From positions 468,630-532,629 of the forward strand of contig NZ_ML142848.1 in the NCBI RefSeq assembly GCF_004138485.1: a stretch of DNA of 64,000 nucleotides, read 5' to 3'. Made by a program: the position numbers and the translations under genes. The number at the start of each line of letters is the position of its first letter. Position 1 is the first letter of the stretch. The notes beneath the pieces were generated by a model, which saw only the letters and a list, made by a program, of their open reading frames with translations, made no database searches and had not been told where the DNA came from. This DNA comes from Peristeroidobacter soli. Its GTDB lineage: Bacteria; Pseudomonadota; Gammaproteobacteria; Steroidobacterales; Steroidobacteraceae. Shown here piece after piece: positions 43,750-53,082 of the stretch.

Positions 43750-44166
43750 TCAGTACCGATGCCCTTCCGGCCGCCTTGTCGCGTACGACCGCATCGAATA
43801 CCTCACCTCACGACCCGGCCCTTCTTCACGTAACAACTCGAAGCCAGGTTCTTCCTGTGGCCGCGCGACGATGAACGAGAGTCGCAGCGACTCGATGCCG
43901 CGCGTCGAGTCGAACGCATTCACCTTGATGTATCGGTTCGGAAACGTGCGGCGGCACTCATCCACTTCCCGCATGATTCCAGCCGCGTCCTTCAGATCGA
44001 ACATCGGATTGCCGTACATCTCCCAGTACGTGTTACGAGGGTGCGGATCCTCGGTGTGCTCGACCGACACGGCCCAGCCACGTTGCAGGCAGTACTCGAT
44101 CTGCGAGCTGATCTGCGCGTCCGTGAGATCGGGAAGAAAGGAGAAGGTGCCTTGAGTAAGTCGCAT
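43750..44166 (-). CDS. cbbS: RuBisCO small subunit (form I, red type)
   Basis: A 138-residue small subunit. It begins MRLTQGTFSFLPDLTDAQI, then shows QIEYCLQRGWAVSVEHTEDPHPRNTYWEMYG, a standard small-subunit core. The C-terminal extension after SLRLSFIVARPQEEPGFEL, with the sequence EVRYSMRSYATRRPEG, is the beta-hairpin typical of red-type enzymes that closes the central channel. It starts 20 bases after the cbbL stop. An upstream start at 44190 would overlap cbbL and lacks support. Confidence 0.95.
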   Translation of the reverse strand: MRLTQGTFSFLPDLTDAQISSQIEYCLQRGWAVSVEHTEDPHPRNTYWEMYGNPMFDLKDAAGIMREVDECRRTFPNRYIKVNAFDSTRGIESLRLSFIVARPQEEPGFELLREEGPGREVRYSMRSYATRRPEGHRY

Positions 44167-44186
44167 GGCTGTGGCCTCGAATAAGA

Positions 44187-45671
<1,485 letters not shown>

Positions 45672-45747
45672 TTAGTGCCGCCAGACGTGTGGGGCACAAT
45701 GTGGCGGCCCAGGCTCATTAGGTCCAATTGGAAATAGTTGACCTCTG

Positions 45748-45764
45748 GATAAGATTCTCTTATC
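45748..45764. promoter_or_regulatory. CbbR operator between cbbL and cbbR
   Basis: A perfect inverted repeat GATAAGA-TTC-TCTTATC with the LysR core T-N11-A, located about 85 bases upstream of the cbbL start and 150 upstream of the cbbR start. The position and form fit the CbbR binding site that activates cbb transcription. Promoter boxes nearby were not assigned. Confidence 0.72.
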
Positions 45765-45913
45765 AAGAGCGACTCGGGCATCCTGCCACTCGCGCTTTGG
45801 CGCAAAGGGGAAAAGGCGCGACTTTTCCCCCTGCGCTCGCCGCCTGCGGCAGCGGGCACATCCCTGTGCCTGGGGTGGCACGGGCCACGTTTCATGCATC
45901 GTATGGAGTCGCC

Positions 45914-46861
45914 ATGCGGAACATCACCTTGAGACAGATGCGGGTGTTTGCGGCCGTAGCGCGTTACCGCTCCTTCACCAAAGCGGCGCGCGAGCTGCAC
46001 CTCACGCAGCCGGCGATTTCTCAGCAGATCAAACTGCTCGAGATCGAGGTCGGATTGCCCTTGCTCGAGCACGTTGGCCGCCAGATTCATCTCACCGCGG
46101 CCGGCGATGAGCTATTGCGTTATGCCTCGCAAGTCACCGAGCTGTTGCGTGAAGCGGGTGAATCGCTCTCGGCGATGCGCGGTTTGAAACGCGGCGTGTT
46201 GAAGCTGGGCGCGGTGAGCACGGCAAAATATTTCGCGCCGTCGCTGCTCTCGGCATTCGCGCCCGCCTATCCGGAAGTCACCATTCGTTTCTCGGTGGGC
46301 AATCGGGAGGAAATCATCCAGCAGCTCGCCGCCAATGAGACCGACCTGGTGATCATGGGACGACCGCCCCGTGAGCTCATCACCATCGCCGAGCCGTTCG
46401 CGAAACATCCGCTGGTCGTCATCGCCTCGCCCACCCATCCGCTCGCCGGCAAACGTCGCGTTCCCCTGGAGCGGTTGGGCAGTGAGAACTTCATCATCCG
46501 CGAGGAAGGCTCCGGAACCCGAGCCTCGATGGAACATGTTTTCAACAAACGCGGCGTGCCGATCCGCGCGCTGATGGAAGTCAGCAGCAACGAAACCATC
46601 AAGCAAGCCGTCATGGCCGGCATGGGCATCGGCTTCATCTCCATCCATACCGTGGGCCTGGAGCTGGCGGCCGGCAAGCTGGTGATGTTGAACGTGACCG
46701 GTCTGCCGCTGATTCGCGACTGGTTCGTGATTCATATGCGGGACAAGCGCCTGTCGCCGATCGCGGTGGCGTTCCGCAGCTTTTTGCTCGAAAAAGGCGC
46801 GGCGATCATTCACAAGACGGCCGAGGAGAGTCGTTCCATTCTGCGTGCTGCCGGCGGCTGA
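45914..46861 (+). CDS. cbbR: LysR-type regulator of the Calvin cycle operon
   Basis: A 315-residue LysR protein. The N-terminal helix-turn-helix (about 5-62) reads TLRQMRVFAAVARYRSFTKAA and RELHLTQPAISQQIKLLE; the effector domain (about 92-300) has LKLGAVSTAKYFAPSLL and FIIREEGSGTRASMEHVF, the latter characteristic of CbbR. It is divergent from cbbL with a clear operator between them. It would activate the cbb genes when signals such as phosphoenolpyruvate or ribulose bisphosphate report carbon status. The ATG at 45914 fits the family start; a longer frame upstream would run through the operator region. Confidence 0.93.
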   Translation: MRNITLRQMRVFAAVARYRSFTKAARELHLTQPAISQQIKLLEIEVGLPLLEHVGRQIHLTAAGDELLRYASQVTELLREAGESLSAMRGLKRGVLKLGAVSTAKYFAPSLLSAFAPAYPEVTIRFSVGNREEIIQQLAANETDLVIMGRPPRELITIAEPFAKHPLVVIASPTHPLAGKRRVPLERLGSENFIIREEGSGTRASMEHVFNKRGVPIRALMEVSSNETIKQAVMAGMGIGFISIHTVGLELAAGKLVMLNVTGLPLIRDWFVIHMRDKRLSPIAVAFRSFLLEKGAAIIHKTAEESRSILRAAGG

Positions 46862-46879
46862 GACCGGGTTTGCAGCTTC

Positions 46880-46901
46880 GATAATTACTCGTACAATTAT
46901 C
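46880..46901. promoter_or_regulatory. Operator-like inverted repeat before alpha-galactosidase
   Basis: GATAATT-(8 bases)-AATTATC, a perfect 7-bp inverted repeat in an AT-rich patch 27 bases before the GTG of the alpha-galactosidase gene. Probably a repressor or activator site, or part of the promoter; the protein that binds is unknown. Confidence 0.4.
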
Positions 46902-46928
46902 TCGGACAGCACGGGGGGACGCACGACA

Positions 46929-48284
46929 GTGTCGATACCTATCAATCGCCGCGAATTGCTCGCGGCCGCGGGCGCGCTTGGCCTGCTTTCTCAGAGCACC
47001 ACTTCTAACGCAGCGCCGAACGCCACGCCGCTGCTCGCCCCCACGCCCCCGATGGGCTGGAACAGCTGGAATTCCTTCGCGACGACCATCACCGAGGACC
47101 AGGCAATCGCGAACGCTGAGATCATGGCGCGCGAGTTGAAGTCGTTCGGCTACGATATTTTCACCATCGACATCCAATGGTATGAAGGCGCGGCCACGGG
47201 CTACGACTACAACACTAGGCCCATCCCGACGATGGATGAGCATGGCCGACTGCTGCCGGCACCGAATCGTTTTCCATCCAGTGTGAAAGGCGCGGGATTC
47301 AAACCCATCGCCGACAAAGTTCACGCGCTCGGATTGAAGTTTGGCGTGCATCTCATGCGCGGCATTCCTCGGCTCGCAGTGGAACGCAACCTGCCGATCC
47401 TCGGCGGCAAATGGAAGGCCCGCGACATCGCCAACACCGACAGCATTTGCCCATGGAACCCCGATATGTACGGCGTCGACATGAGCAAGCCCGGCGCGCA
47501 GGAGTACTACAACAGCGTGTTCGCATTGCTCGCGTCCTGGGACATCGACTTCGTAAAGATGGACGACATGAGTCGTCCGTACGATGCGAATGCACCTGAG
47601 ATCGAAGCCGCGCAGCGGGCCATTCGGGCCAGCCGCCGTCCGATGATTCTGAGTCTGTCGCCCGGCGAGACGCCGTTGGCAAGCGGCGGGCACGTACGCC
47701 GTTACGCGCAGATGTGGCGCATCAGCGACGACTTCTGGGACGAATGGCCACAACTGAAAGCGCAGTTCACGCGACTGGAGAACTGGTCGATGTTCCGTCA
47801 GCCCGGTCGCTGGCCCGACGCGGACATGCTGCCGCTCGGCCGCTTGCAGATGGGCAAGCGTGACTGTCACTTCACGCCGGACGAGCAACGCACGCTGATG
47901 ACGCTATGGTCCATCGCTCGTTCACCTCTGATCATGGGCGGCGACTTGCGGCATCTCGATCCGGCAACGCTCGCCCTGCTGACCAACCGTGAAGTGCTCG
48001 CAGTCAATCAGGCGAGCCGCGACAACCAACCATCCGCACTGATCGAAGAAGTTCGCACGTGGACCGCGCGTGCCGAAAATGGCGAGACCCGCTATCTCGC
48101 GATGTTCAACATCAGCGACAAGGCCGAGAGCAAACAGGTCCACTTCGATCTCTCGCGCCTCGGCTTGAAATCCGCGAGGGTTCGGGACCTTTGGGCCAAG
48201 CGTGACATCGGCACTGTTCGCGATCGCGTGTCCGCCACGCTCGCCCCTCACGCGTCGCTGCTCTACGGCCTCACGCCGGTGTAG
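46929..48284 (+). CDS. Tat-exported alpha-galactosidase, GH27
   Basis: A 451-residue enzyme. The GTG start has GGGGGGA ten bases upstream. The N-terminus NRRELLAAAGALGLL is Tat-signal-like. The catalytic TIM barrel (about 40-350) begins with TPPMGWNSWNSF; the nucleophile Asp lies in DFVKMDDMSRPYD and the acid/base Asp in RISDDFWDEW. The C-terminal beta-sandwich (about 365-451) ends the chain. GH27 enzymes release alpha-galactose (or alpha-N-acetylgalactosamine) from oligo- and polysaccharides such as raffinose or galactomannan. The substrate site is not diagnostic by eye. It follows cbbR by 67 bases but is unlikely to belong to its function. Confidence 0.85.
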   Translation: MSIPINRRELLAAAGALGLLSQSTTSNAAPNATPLLAPTPPMGWNSWNSFATTITEDQAIANAEIMARELKSFGYDIFTIDIQWYEGAATGYDYNTRPIPTMDEHGRLLPAPNRFPSSVKGAGFKPIADKVHALGLKFGVHLMRGIPRLAVERNLPILGGKWKARDIANTDSICPWNPDMYGVDMSKPGAQEYYNSVFALLASWDIDFVKMDDMSRPYDANAPEIEAAQRAIRASRRPMILSLSPGETPLASGGHVRRYAQMWRISDDFWDEWPQLKAQFTRLENWSMFRQPGRWPDADMLPLGRLQMGKRDCHFTPDEQRTLMTLWSIARSPLIMGGDLRHLDPATLALLTNREVLAVNQASRDNQPSALIEEVRTWTARAENGETRYLAMFNISDKAESKQVHFDLSRLGLKSARVRDLWAKRDIGTVRDRVSATLAPHASLLYGLTPV

Positions 48285-48410
48285 CTCGAGCTGGCGTCCG
48301 CGCCGAATTCTGACGTCGCTGTAAGCTGAGTCCGAAGCGCCGGTCGCAGCCCCCGTTGTTTGCAATGTCGTTCGATTTCCTGGACGCTATGTTCAGCGGG
48401 AGCTCGAACG

Positions 48411-49187
48411 ATGAACACCAAACGCCGGCGCATCGGCTGGCTGATCTTACTCGTGCCGTTATATGCGGCTTGCTCGGCCACCTATCTCGGCCAATCCGGG
48501 CGCTTGAGCAACAACGATTGGCGCACGGCCAGCCGCGAACCTGTCGGCCTCGCCCCCGATCCCGCCACGACGCCGGAAGCCGTCGTGCAAGTGTATGCGG
48601 CGCGCACCATCAACTGGAAAGGTTACTTCGGCGTGCACACCTGGATCGCCGTGAAGCGCAGCGGCGCACCCGAATTCACAGTTCACGAAGTCATCGGCTA
48701 TCGATTGCGACGAGACGGCGCAACCGTCGTCTCACGCGTGCGCCCACCGGACAGCCGCTGGTTCGGCGCCGAGCCCGACCTGCTCAAAGACGTTCGCGGG
48801 CCCGGCGTCGACGCATTGATCGATCGCATCGAAGTGGCGGTCCAGAACTATCCATACAACGGCACCTATCGCATCTGGCCCGGCCCCAACTCGAACACCT
48901 TCACCGCCTTCGTGCTGCGCGACGTTCCGGAACTGCGCGTCGACCTGCCGCCTACCGCCATCGGCAAGGATTATCTCGGCATCGTCCCGGTCGCACTCAC
49001 GCCGAGCGGCACCGGCGGGCAAGTCAATCTGTTGGGCATCGCCGGCATCGCCGCCGGTTGGGAAGAAGGTGTCGAACTGAATCTGCTGGGCCTGACGTTC
49101 GGCGTCGATCCCGCCAGCCTGTCGATCAAGCTACCGCTGCTCGGCCGGATCGGTCCGGATGATCACGAGCCGGTGATCATTCAATAG
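48411..49187 (+). CDS. DUF3750-like lipoprotein
   Basis: A 258-residue protein. A signal peptide with lipobox LYAAC (Cys near 21) marks it as a lipoprotein. The body shows VVQVYAARTINWKGYFGVHTWIAVK and EVIGYRLRR, then YPYNGTYRIWPGPNSNTFTAFVLR near 155. This pattern is found in proteins annotated as DUF3750, whose biochemical role is unknown. The ATG has GGGAG ten bases upstream. It is followed convergently by the NAD(P)-binding oxidoreductase gene, with no gap to speak of. No operon partner. Confidence 0.68.
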   Translation: MNTKRRRIGWLILLVPLYAACSATYLGQSGRLSNNDWRTASREPVGLAPDPATTPEAVVQVYAARTINWKGYFGVHTWIAVKRSGAPEFTVHEVIGYRLRRDGATVVSRVRPPDSRWFGAEPDLLKDVRGPGVDALIDRIEVAVQNYPYNGTYRIWPGPNSNTFTAFVLRDVPELRVDLPPTAIGKDYLGIVPVALTPSGTGGQVNLLGIAGIAAGWEEGVELNLLGLTFGVDPASLSIKLPLLGRIGPDDHEPVIIQ

Positions 49188-49188
49188 C

Positions 49189-49818
49189 TCACAGCAGCTG
49201 ATCGGATCCGATCACATGCAGGCCCGGCTCGGCGCGAACCGCGGCGTCGAGCATGGCGCGGGCGATCCTCGTAGCCGGGTTCATGCGCCAACGCTTCGGC
49301 ACCAGCGAGCCAAGCGCTCCCAACACGGCCAACGTCACCCGCTCGCCGGTACGAATCTCATCGCGATTGCCGCCGATGAAGCCGGGCCGGGCCAGGGTCA
49401 GCGAAGGAAAATTCAAGCGAGTCAGCTCGCGCTCGACCTCGCCTTTGACCCGGGTATAGAAGATGCGCGATCCAGGATCGGCGCCGAGCGCCGAGTTCAG
49501 CACATACACCGGCGTGCCGTGCTGACGAGCCAGCCGCGCGACCGCGAGCGGATATTCGTAATCGACCCGTTTGAATGCTTCCTGCGAACCCGCGATCCGC
49601 ATCGTGGTGCCGAGCGCGCAGATGACGGCGTCCACCTGCCACCAGGGCGCGTCGGCAGGCAGATTGTCGAAATCCACCTGCACCGCCTGCAGCTTCGAAT
49701 TCGGCGGCAGCGGCCGGCGAGTCAATGCGACGACCGCGGTTATCCGGGGATCGGCGAGCGCGAAGTCCAGGACGCTTCGCCCCACCAGCCCGGTCGCGCC
49801 AACCAGCAGCAGTTTCAC
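49189..49818 (-). CDS. NAD(P)-binding Rossmann-fold oxidoreductase (atypical SDR)
   Basis: A 209-residue protein. The nucleotide-binding motif LLLVGATGLVGRSVLDFAL opens the chain. Typical atypical-SDR features follow: DAVICALGTTMRIAGSQEAF, YVLNSALGADPGSRIFYTRVKGEVER and LTLARPGFIGGNRDE. The Y-x-x-x-K pair is recognisable as YTRVK. This recalls the HTATIP2/YwnB-like group, with a reducing or NADPH-sensing role. It lies 8 bases downstream of the VOC protein gene on the same strand and probably forms an operon with it. Confidence 0.78.
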   Translation of the reverse strand: MKLLLVGATGLVGRSVLDFALADPRITAVVALTRRPLPPNSKLQAVQVDFDNLPADAPWWQVDAVICALGTTMRIAGSQEAFKRVDYEYPLAVARLARQHGTPVYVLNSALGADPGSRIFYTRVKGEVERELTRLNFPSLTLARPGFIGGNRDEIRTGERVTLAVLGALGSLVPKRWRMNPATRIARAMLDAAVRAEPGLHVIGSDQLL

Positions 49819-49826
49819 GACTCACC

Positions 49827-50252
49827 TCATCTGGCGAACAACTGCCCGATATCCTTGAACGCCTTGAACTCCAGCGCGTTACCGCAAGGGTCGAACAGGA
49901 ACATCGTGGCCTGCTCGCCAGTTTGACCTCGGAAGCGAATGTGAGGCTCGATCGCGAACCGGGTGCCGAAAGACTTCAGTCGTTCGGCGAGCGCCTCCCA
50001 TTGCTCCCAGGCGAGCACCACGCCGAAGTGTGGCACGGGCACGTCGTGACCGTCGACGGGATTGGTATGCGCGTGCTCCTGTGATGCGGTCTTGGGATGC
50101 TCGTGAATGACGAGCTGATGGCCGAAGAAGTCGAAGTCCACCCATTGCGCGCTCGAGCGCCCTTCCGCCAGGCCGAAGACCTCGCCATAGAAGCGGCGCG
50201 CGGCGGGCAGATCGTGAACGGGGATGGCGAGATGGAAGGGTGACAGACTCAT
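49827..50252 (-). CDS. VOC-family (glyoxalase/dioxygenase-like) protein
   Basis: A 141-residue single-domain protein with the VOC fold. [23 protein letters not shown] is the first beta-alpha motif with a metal-type His. [10 protein letters not shown] and [16 protein letters not shown] follow in the middle, and [15 protein letters not shown] is the C-terminal strand with the metal-type Glu. Members include glyoxalases, extradiol dioxygenases and resistance proteins; the activity here cannot be told. The ATG at 50252 is supported by AGGATGA upstream. The open frame extends far upstream only as an antisense reading of the DUF1080 gene. Confidence 0.8.
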   Translation of the reverse strand: MSLSPFHLAIPVHDLPAARRFYGEVFGLAEGRSSAQWVDFDFFGHQLVIHEHPKTASQEHAHTNPVDGHDVPVPHFGVVLAWEQWEALAERLKSFGTRFAIEPHIRFRGQTGEQATMFLFDPCGNALEFKAFKDIGQLFAR

Positions 50253-50351
50253 GAATTCATCCTGGCCGTCGATCGCGACAGCAGACAACAAAAAATTGGC
50301 TATGCTCGGCGCCCTCGGGCTCCGACAGTTCTCACTATCGAGGGACTCTAC

Positions 50352-51692
50352 ATGAAGTTCGTCCTGACCTGCCTGATGACACTGCCGATGACCGCGGGAC
50401 TCGCGCATGCCGCGGGCGACTCCGAATGGCAATCGTTGTTCGACGGCAAGACGCTGAACGGCTGGCGCATCGCCAACGGCGCGGCGAAATACGAAGTGAT
50501 CGACGGCGCCATCGTCGGCACCACCACCGCCGGCTCGCCCAACAGCTTTCTGGCCACCGACCGGACTTTCAGCGATTTCGTGCTGGAATTCGAGGCTAAA
50601 CAAACCGTCGGCCCGACCAACAGCGGCGTGCAGTTCCGCAGCCAGAGCAAGCCGGAAATCATGCAAGGCCGCGTGCATGGACCGCAGATGGATCTGGATC
50701 CGTCCGAGCGCCAGTGGACCGGCGGCCTCTATGACGAAGCCATGAGCGGCTGGTGGTATCCGGGCACGCTCAACCCGCAGCCGGGGCTCTACAAGTTCAA
50801 CGAGTGGAATCAGATCCGGATCGAAGCGCTCGGCCCGTCGATGCGCACCTGGGTCAATGGCCAGCTGTCGGCGTACGTGCTGGATGCGACCTATACAGAC
50901 GGCTTCATCGCGCTGCAGGTCCATTCCATCGACCAGCCCGACGAGGCCGGCCGCCAGATTCACTGGCGCAATCTGCGAATCAGGGAACACCCGAGCGCCT
51001 CGCCCGGCGAGGCGACCATCTTCGTCCGCAACACCCTTCCCAATGACTTGAGCGAAGTGGAACGCAAGCAGGGCTGGCAGTTGCTCTGGGACGGCACCTC
51101 GACCACCGGCTGGCGCAGCGCCAAGGGCGAGCCCTTCCCCACGCACGGCTGGAGGATCAAAGACGGTGAACTGATCATCACCGGCGGTCGCGGCGGCGAC
51201 GTGGTCACTGAAAAAACCTTCGGCGCCTTCGAGCTGCAGCTGGATTTCAAGCTGACTCCCGGCGCGAACAGCGGCATCAAATACTACGTGGGCGACTATG
51301 GCACCGGCGATGCGCTCGGCCTCGAATATCAGCTGCTGGATGACGAACGTCACCCCGATGCGAAACAAGGCACCGACGGCGATCGCACGCTCGCGTCCCT
51401 GTACGATATCCAGCCGCGCGGCAGACTGATGTCGAACGTCGGCATCGCACCGAAGGTCGGTGAATGGCAGCATGCACGCATCGTCGCCGGTGCCGACGGC
51501 ACCATCGAGCACTGGCTCAACGGCGTGAAGGTGCTTGCGTTCAAGCGCGGCTCGGAAGATTTTCAGCGCCGCGTCGCCGCCAGCAAGTTCAAGGACATCG
51601 CCAATTTCGGCCAGCTGGAACAGGGCCGGATTCTGCTGCAGGATCATGGCGATGAGGTTCGTTTTCGTAGCATCAAGATCCGTGCGCTTTAA
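50352..51692 (+). CDS. Exported double-domain DUF1080 protein (3-keto-disaccharide hydrolase-like)
   Basis: A 446-residue secreted protein. The signal peptide is 1-20 (ending LAHA). Two DUF1080 laminin-like domains follow. The first (about 25-215) has [23 protein letters not shown] and [10 protein letters not shown]. The second (about 230-446) has [29 protein letters not shown] and [21 protein letters not shown]. Proteins of this family (3-keto-disaccharide hydrolases or eliminases) cleave sugars oxidised at C3 by partner dehydrogenases. The two Gfo/Idh/MocA oxidoreductases just downstream fit such a pathway. Gene starts 99 bases from the divergent VOC gene; the next ORF begins 9 bases after its stop. 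Confidence 0.82.
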   Translation: MKFVLTCLMTLPMTAGLAHAAGDSEWQSLFDGKTLNGWRIANGAAKYEVIDGAIVGTTTAGSPNSFLATDRTFSDFVLEFEAKQTVGPTNSGVQFRSQSKPEIMQGRVHGPQMDLDPSERQWTGGLYDEAMSGWWYPGTLNPQPGLYKFNEWNQIRIEALGPSMRTWVNGQLSAYVLDATYTDGFIALQVHSIDQPDEAGRQIHWRNLRIREHPSASPGEATIFVRNTLPNDLSEVERKQGWQLLWDGTSTTGWRSAKGEPFPTHGWRIKDGELIITGGRGGDVVTEKTFGAFELQLDFKLTPGANSGIKYYVGDYGTGDALGLEYQLLDDERHPDAKQGTDGDRTLASLYDIQPRGRLMSNVGIAPKVGEWQHARIVAGADGTIEHWLNGVKVLAFKRGSEDFQRRVAASKFKDIANFGQLEQGRILLQDHGDEVRFRSIKIRAL

Positions 51693-51701
51693 GGACGAGC
51701 A

Positions 51702-52850
51702 ATGAGCACCAATGATCGACGTACCTTCCTGCAATCCGCCGGTCTCGCGGGCATCGCCTCAGCTCTTTCATCGGTTGCATCGGCGGAAGGTACGCCCGCG
51801 GTCGAGAAAGCGAAGACCGAAGCGCCGGCGAGCAAACATTCCATTCGCTTCGGCGTGATCGGCCTCGACCACGCCCACATCTACAGCATGACCGCGGCCG
51901 TGCAACGTGGCGGCGGCCGGCTCGTGGCCGTTTACGGTTCGGATCCCAAACAGATCGCGGACTTTCGCGCCAAATTCGGCGATGTGAAGATCGCGCGCAG
52001 CGAGGATGAGATCCTGCAGGACAAGTCCATCCAGCTGATCGCCGGCGCGCCGATTCCCGATCAGCGCGCGCCGCTCGGCGTGCGCGCGATGCAGGCTGGA
52101 AAGGACTATCTCGCGGACAAGCCCGGCATCGTCACATTGGACCAGTTGGCCGAGGTGCGCCGGACGGTCGCGGCCACCGGTCGAAAATTCGCGATCATGT
52201 ATTCGGAACGGCTCGAAGTGCGCTCGGCGGTGTATGCGGGAGAGCTGATTCGCCAGGGCGCGATCGGCCGGGTCGTTCAGACCGTCAATCTCGCCCCTCA
52301 TCGCGTGAATGCGCCATCGCGACCGGAGTGGTTCTGGGACAAGGCTCGCTTCGGCGGCATTCTCACCGACATCGGTTCGCATCAGGCCGACCAGTTTCTC
52401 TACTACACCAACAGCTCACAGGCGCGCGTCGTCGCGGCACAGACCGGCAATCTCGCGCACCCGGGCTATCCGAAGTTCGAAGACTTTGGCGACATGACCA
52501 TGACTGGCAACGGCGGCACCGGCTACGTGCGCGTCGATTGGTACACGCCCGACGGACTGAGCACCTGGGGCGATGGCCGCCTGTTCATCCTCGGCACCGA
52601 GGGTTACATCGAACTGCGCAAATACATCAACGTCGCCTCCGGGCTGCCGGGTGGCGATCACCTGTACGTCGTGGACCGCAAGCAGGCGCGCTATATCGAT
52701 TGCAAAGAGGTCGCCCTGCCGTTCGGTCCGCAGTTCGTCACGGACATCGTGGAGCGCACCCAGGTTGCGCAGGATCAGCAACAGGCCCTGCTCGCGGCCG
52801 AGCTGGTGCTCACCGCCCAACGGGACGCGACCCGGCCAATCCTGGCTTGA
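51702..52850 (+). CDS. Tat-exported Gfo/Idh/MocA oxidoreductase (first)
   Basis: A 382-residue enzyme. The N-terminal twin-arginine signal is [19 protein letters not shown]. The NAD(P)-binding Rossmann domain (about 45-170) has [13 protein letters not shown] and GMQ-like helices, and A-D-K-P-G-I near 145 replaces the classic E-K-P motif. The C-terminal domain (about 175-382) has [18 protein letters not shown]. In the 3-keto-sugar pathway periplasmic members oxidise glycosides at C3 and pass electrons to cytochrome c. That role is inferred from the neighbouring DUF1080 gene, which ends 9 bases before this ATG. Confidence 0.82.
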   Translation: MSTNDRRTFLQSAGLAGIASALSSVASAEGTPAVEKAKTEAPASKHSIRFGVIGLDHAHIYSMTAAVQRGGGRLVAVYGSDPKQIADFRAKFGDVKIARSEDEILQDKSIQLIAGAPIPDQRAPLGVRAMQAGKDYLADKPGIVTLDQLAEVRRTVAATGRKFAIMYSERLEVRSAVYAGELIRQGAIGRVVQTVNLAPHRVNAPSRPEWFWDKARFGGILTDIGSHQADQFLYYTNSSQARVVAAQTGNLAHPGYPKFEDFGDMTMTGNGGTGYVRVDWYTPDGLSTWGDGRLFILGTEGYIELRKYINVASGLPGGDHLYVVDRKQARYIDCKEVALPFGPQFVTDIVERTQVAQDQQQALLAAELVLTAQRDATRPILA

Positions 52851-53082
52851 TTGGCCTGACCATGTTAGCGATCCCAATACAGCATTGACAGGCTTCCCGC
52901 ACTGATCTAACAATCTGCTGGTCAGGCCACTTTCCAACGTTGAGGGTGGCCGGCCAGGGGGAAAATCCGGTTCTGCGATGTCGCTCGAAAAGGCGGCACG
53001 GCCGCGCTCGTCCGCGGAAAAACCCAAGCTTCCTCCATGTCGACGGCCCTACATCGTGGTCCACGAGAAGAAGGAGCTGAAG
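52851..53082. promoter_or_regulatory. Gap before the large TonB receptor
   Basis: About 230 bases without a gene. Contains AAGGAGCTGAAG directly before the receptor ATG as ribosome site. An independent promoter for the receptor is likely, but no boxes are assigned. Confidence 0.4.

Noticed and set aside
50253..51734. Long upstream extension of the VOC protein frame
   Set aside because: It runs antisense to the DUF1080 gene; the VOC domain begins exactly at the ATG at 50252 with a ribosome site.
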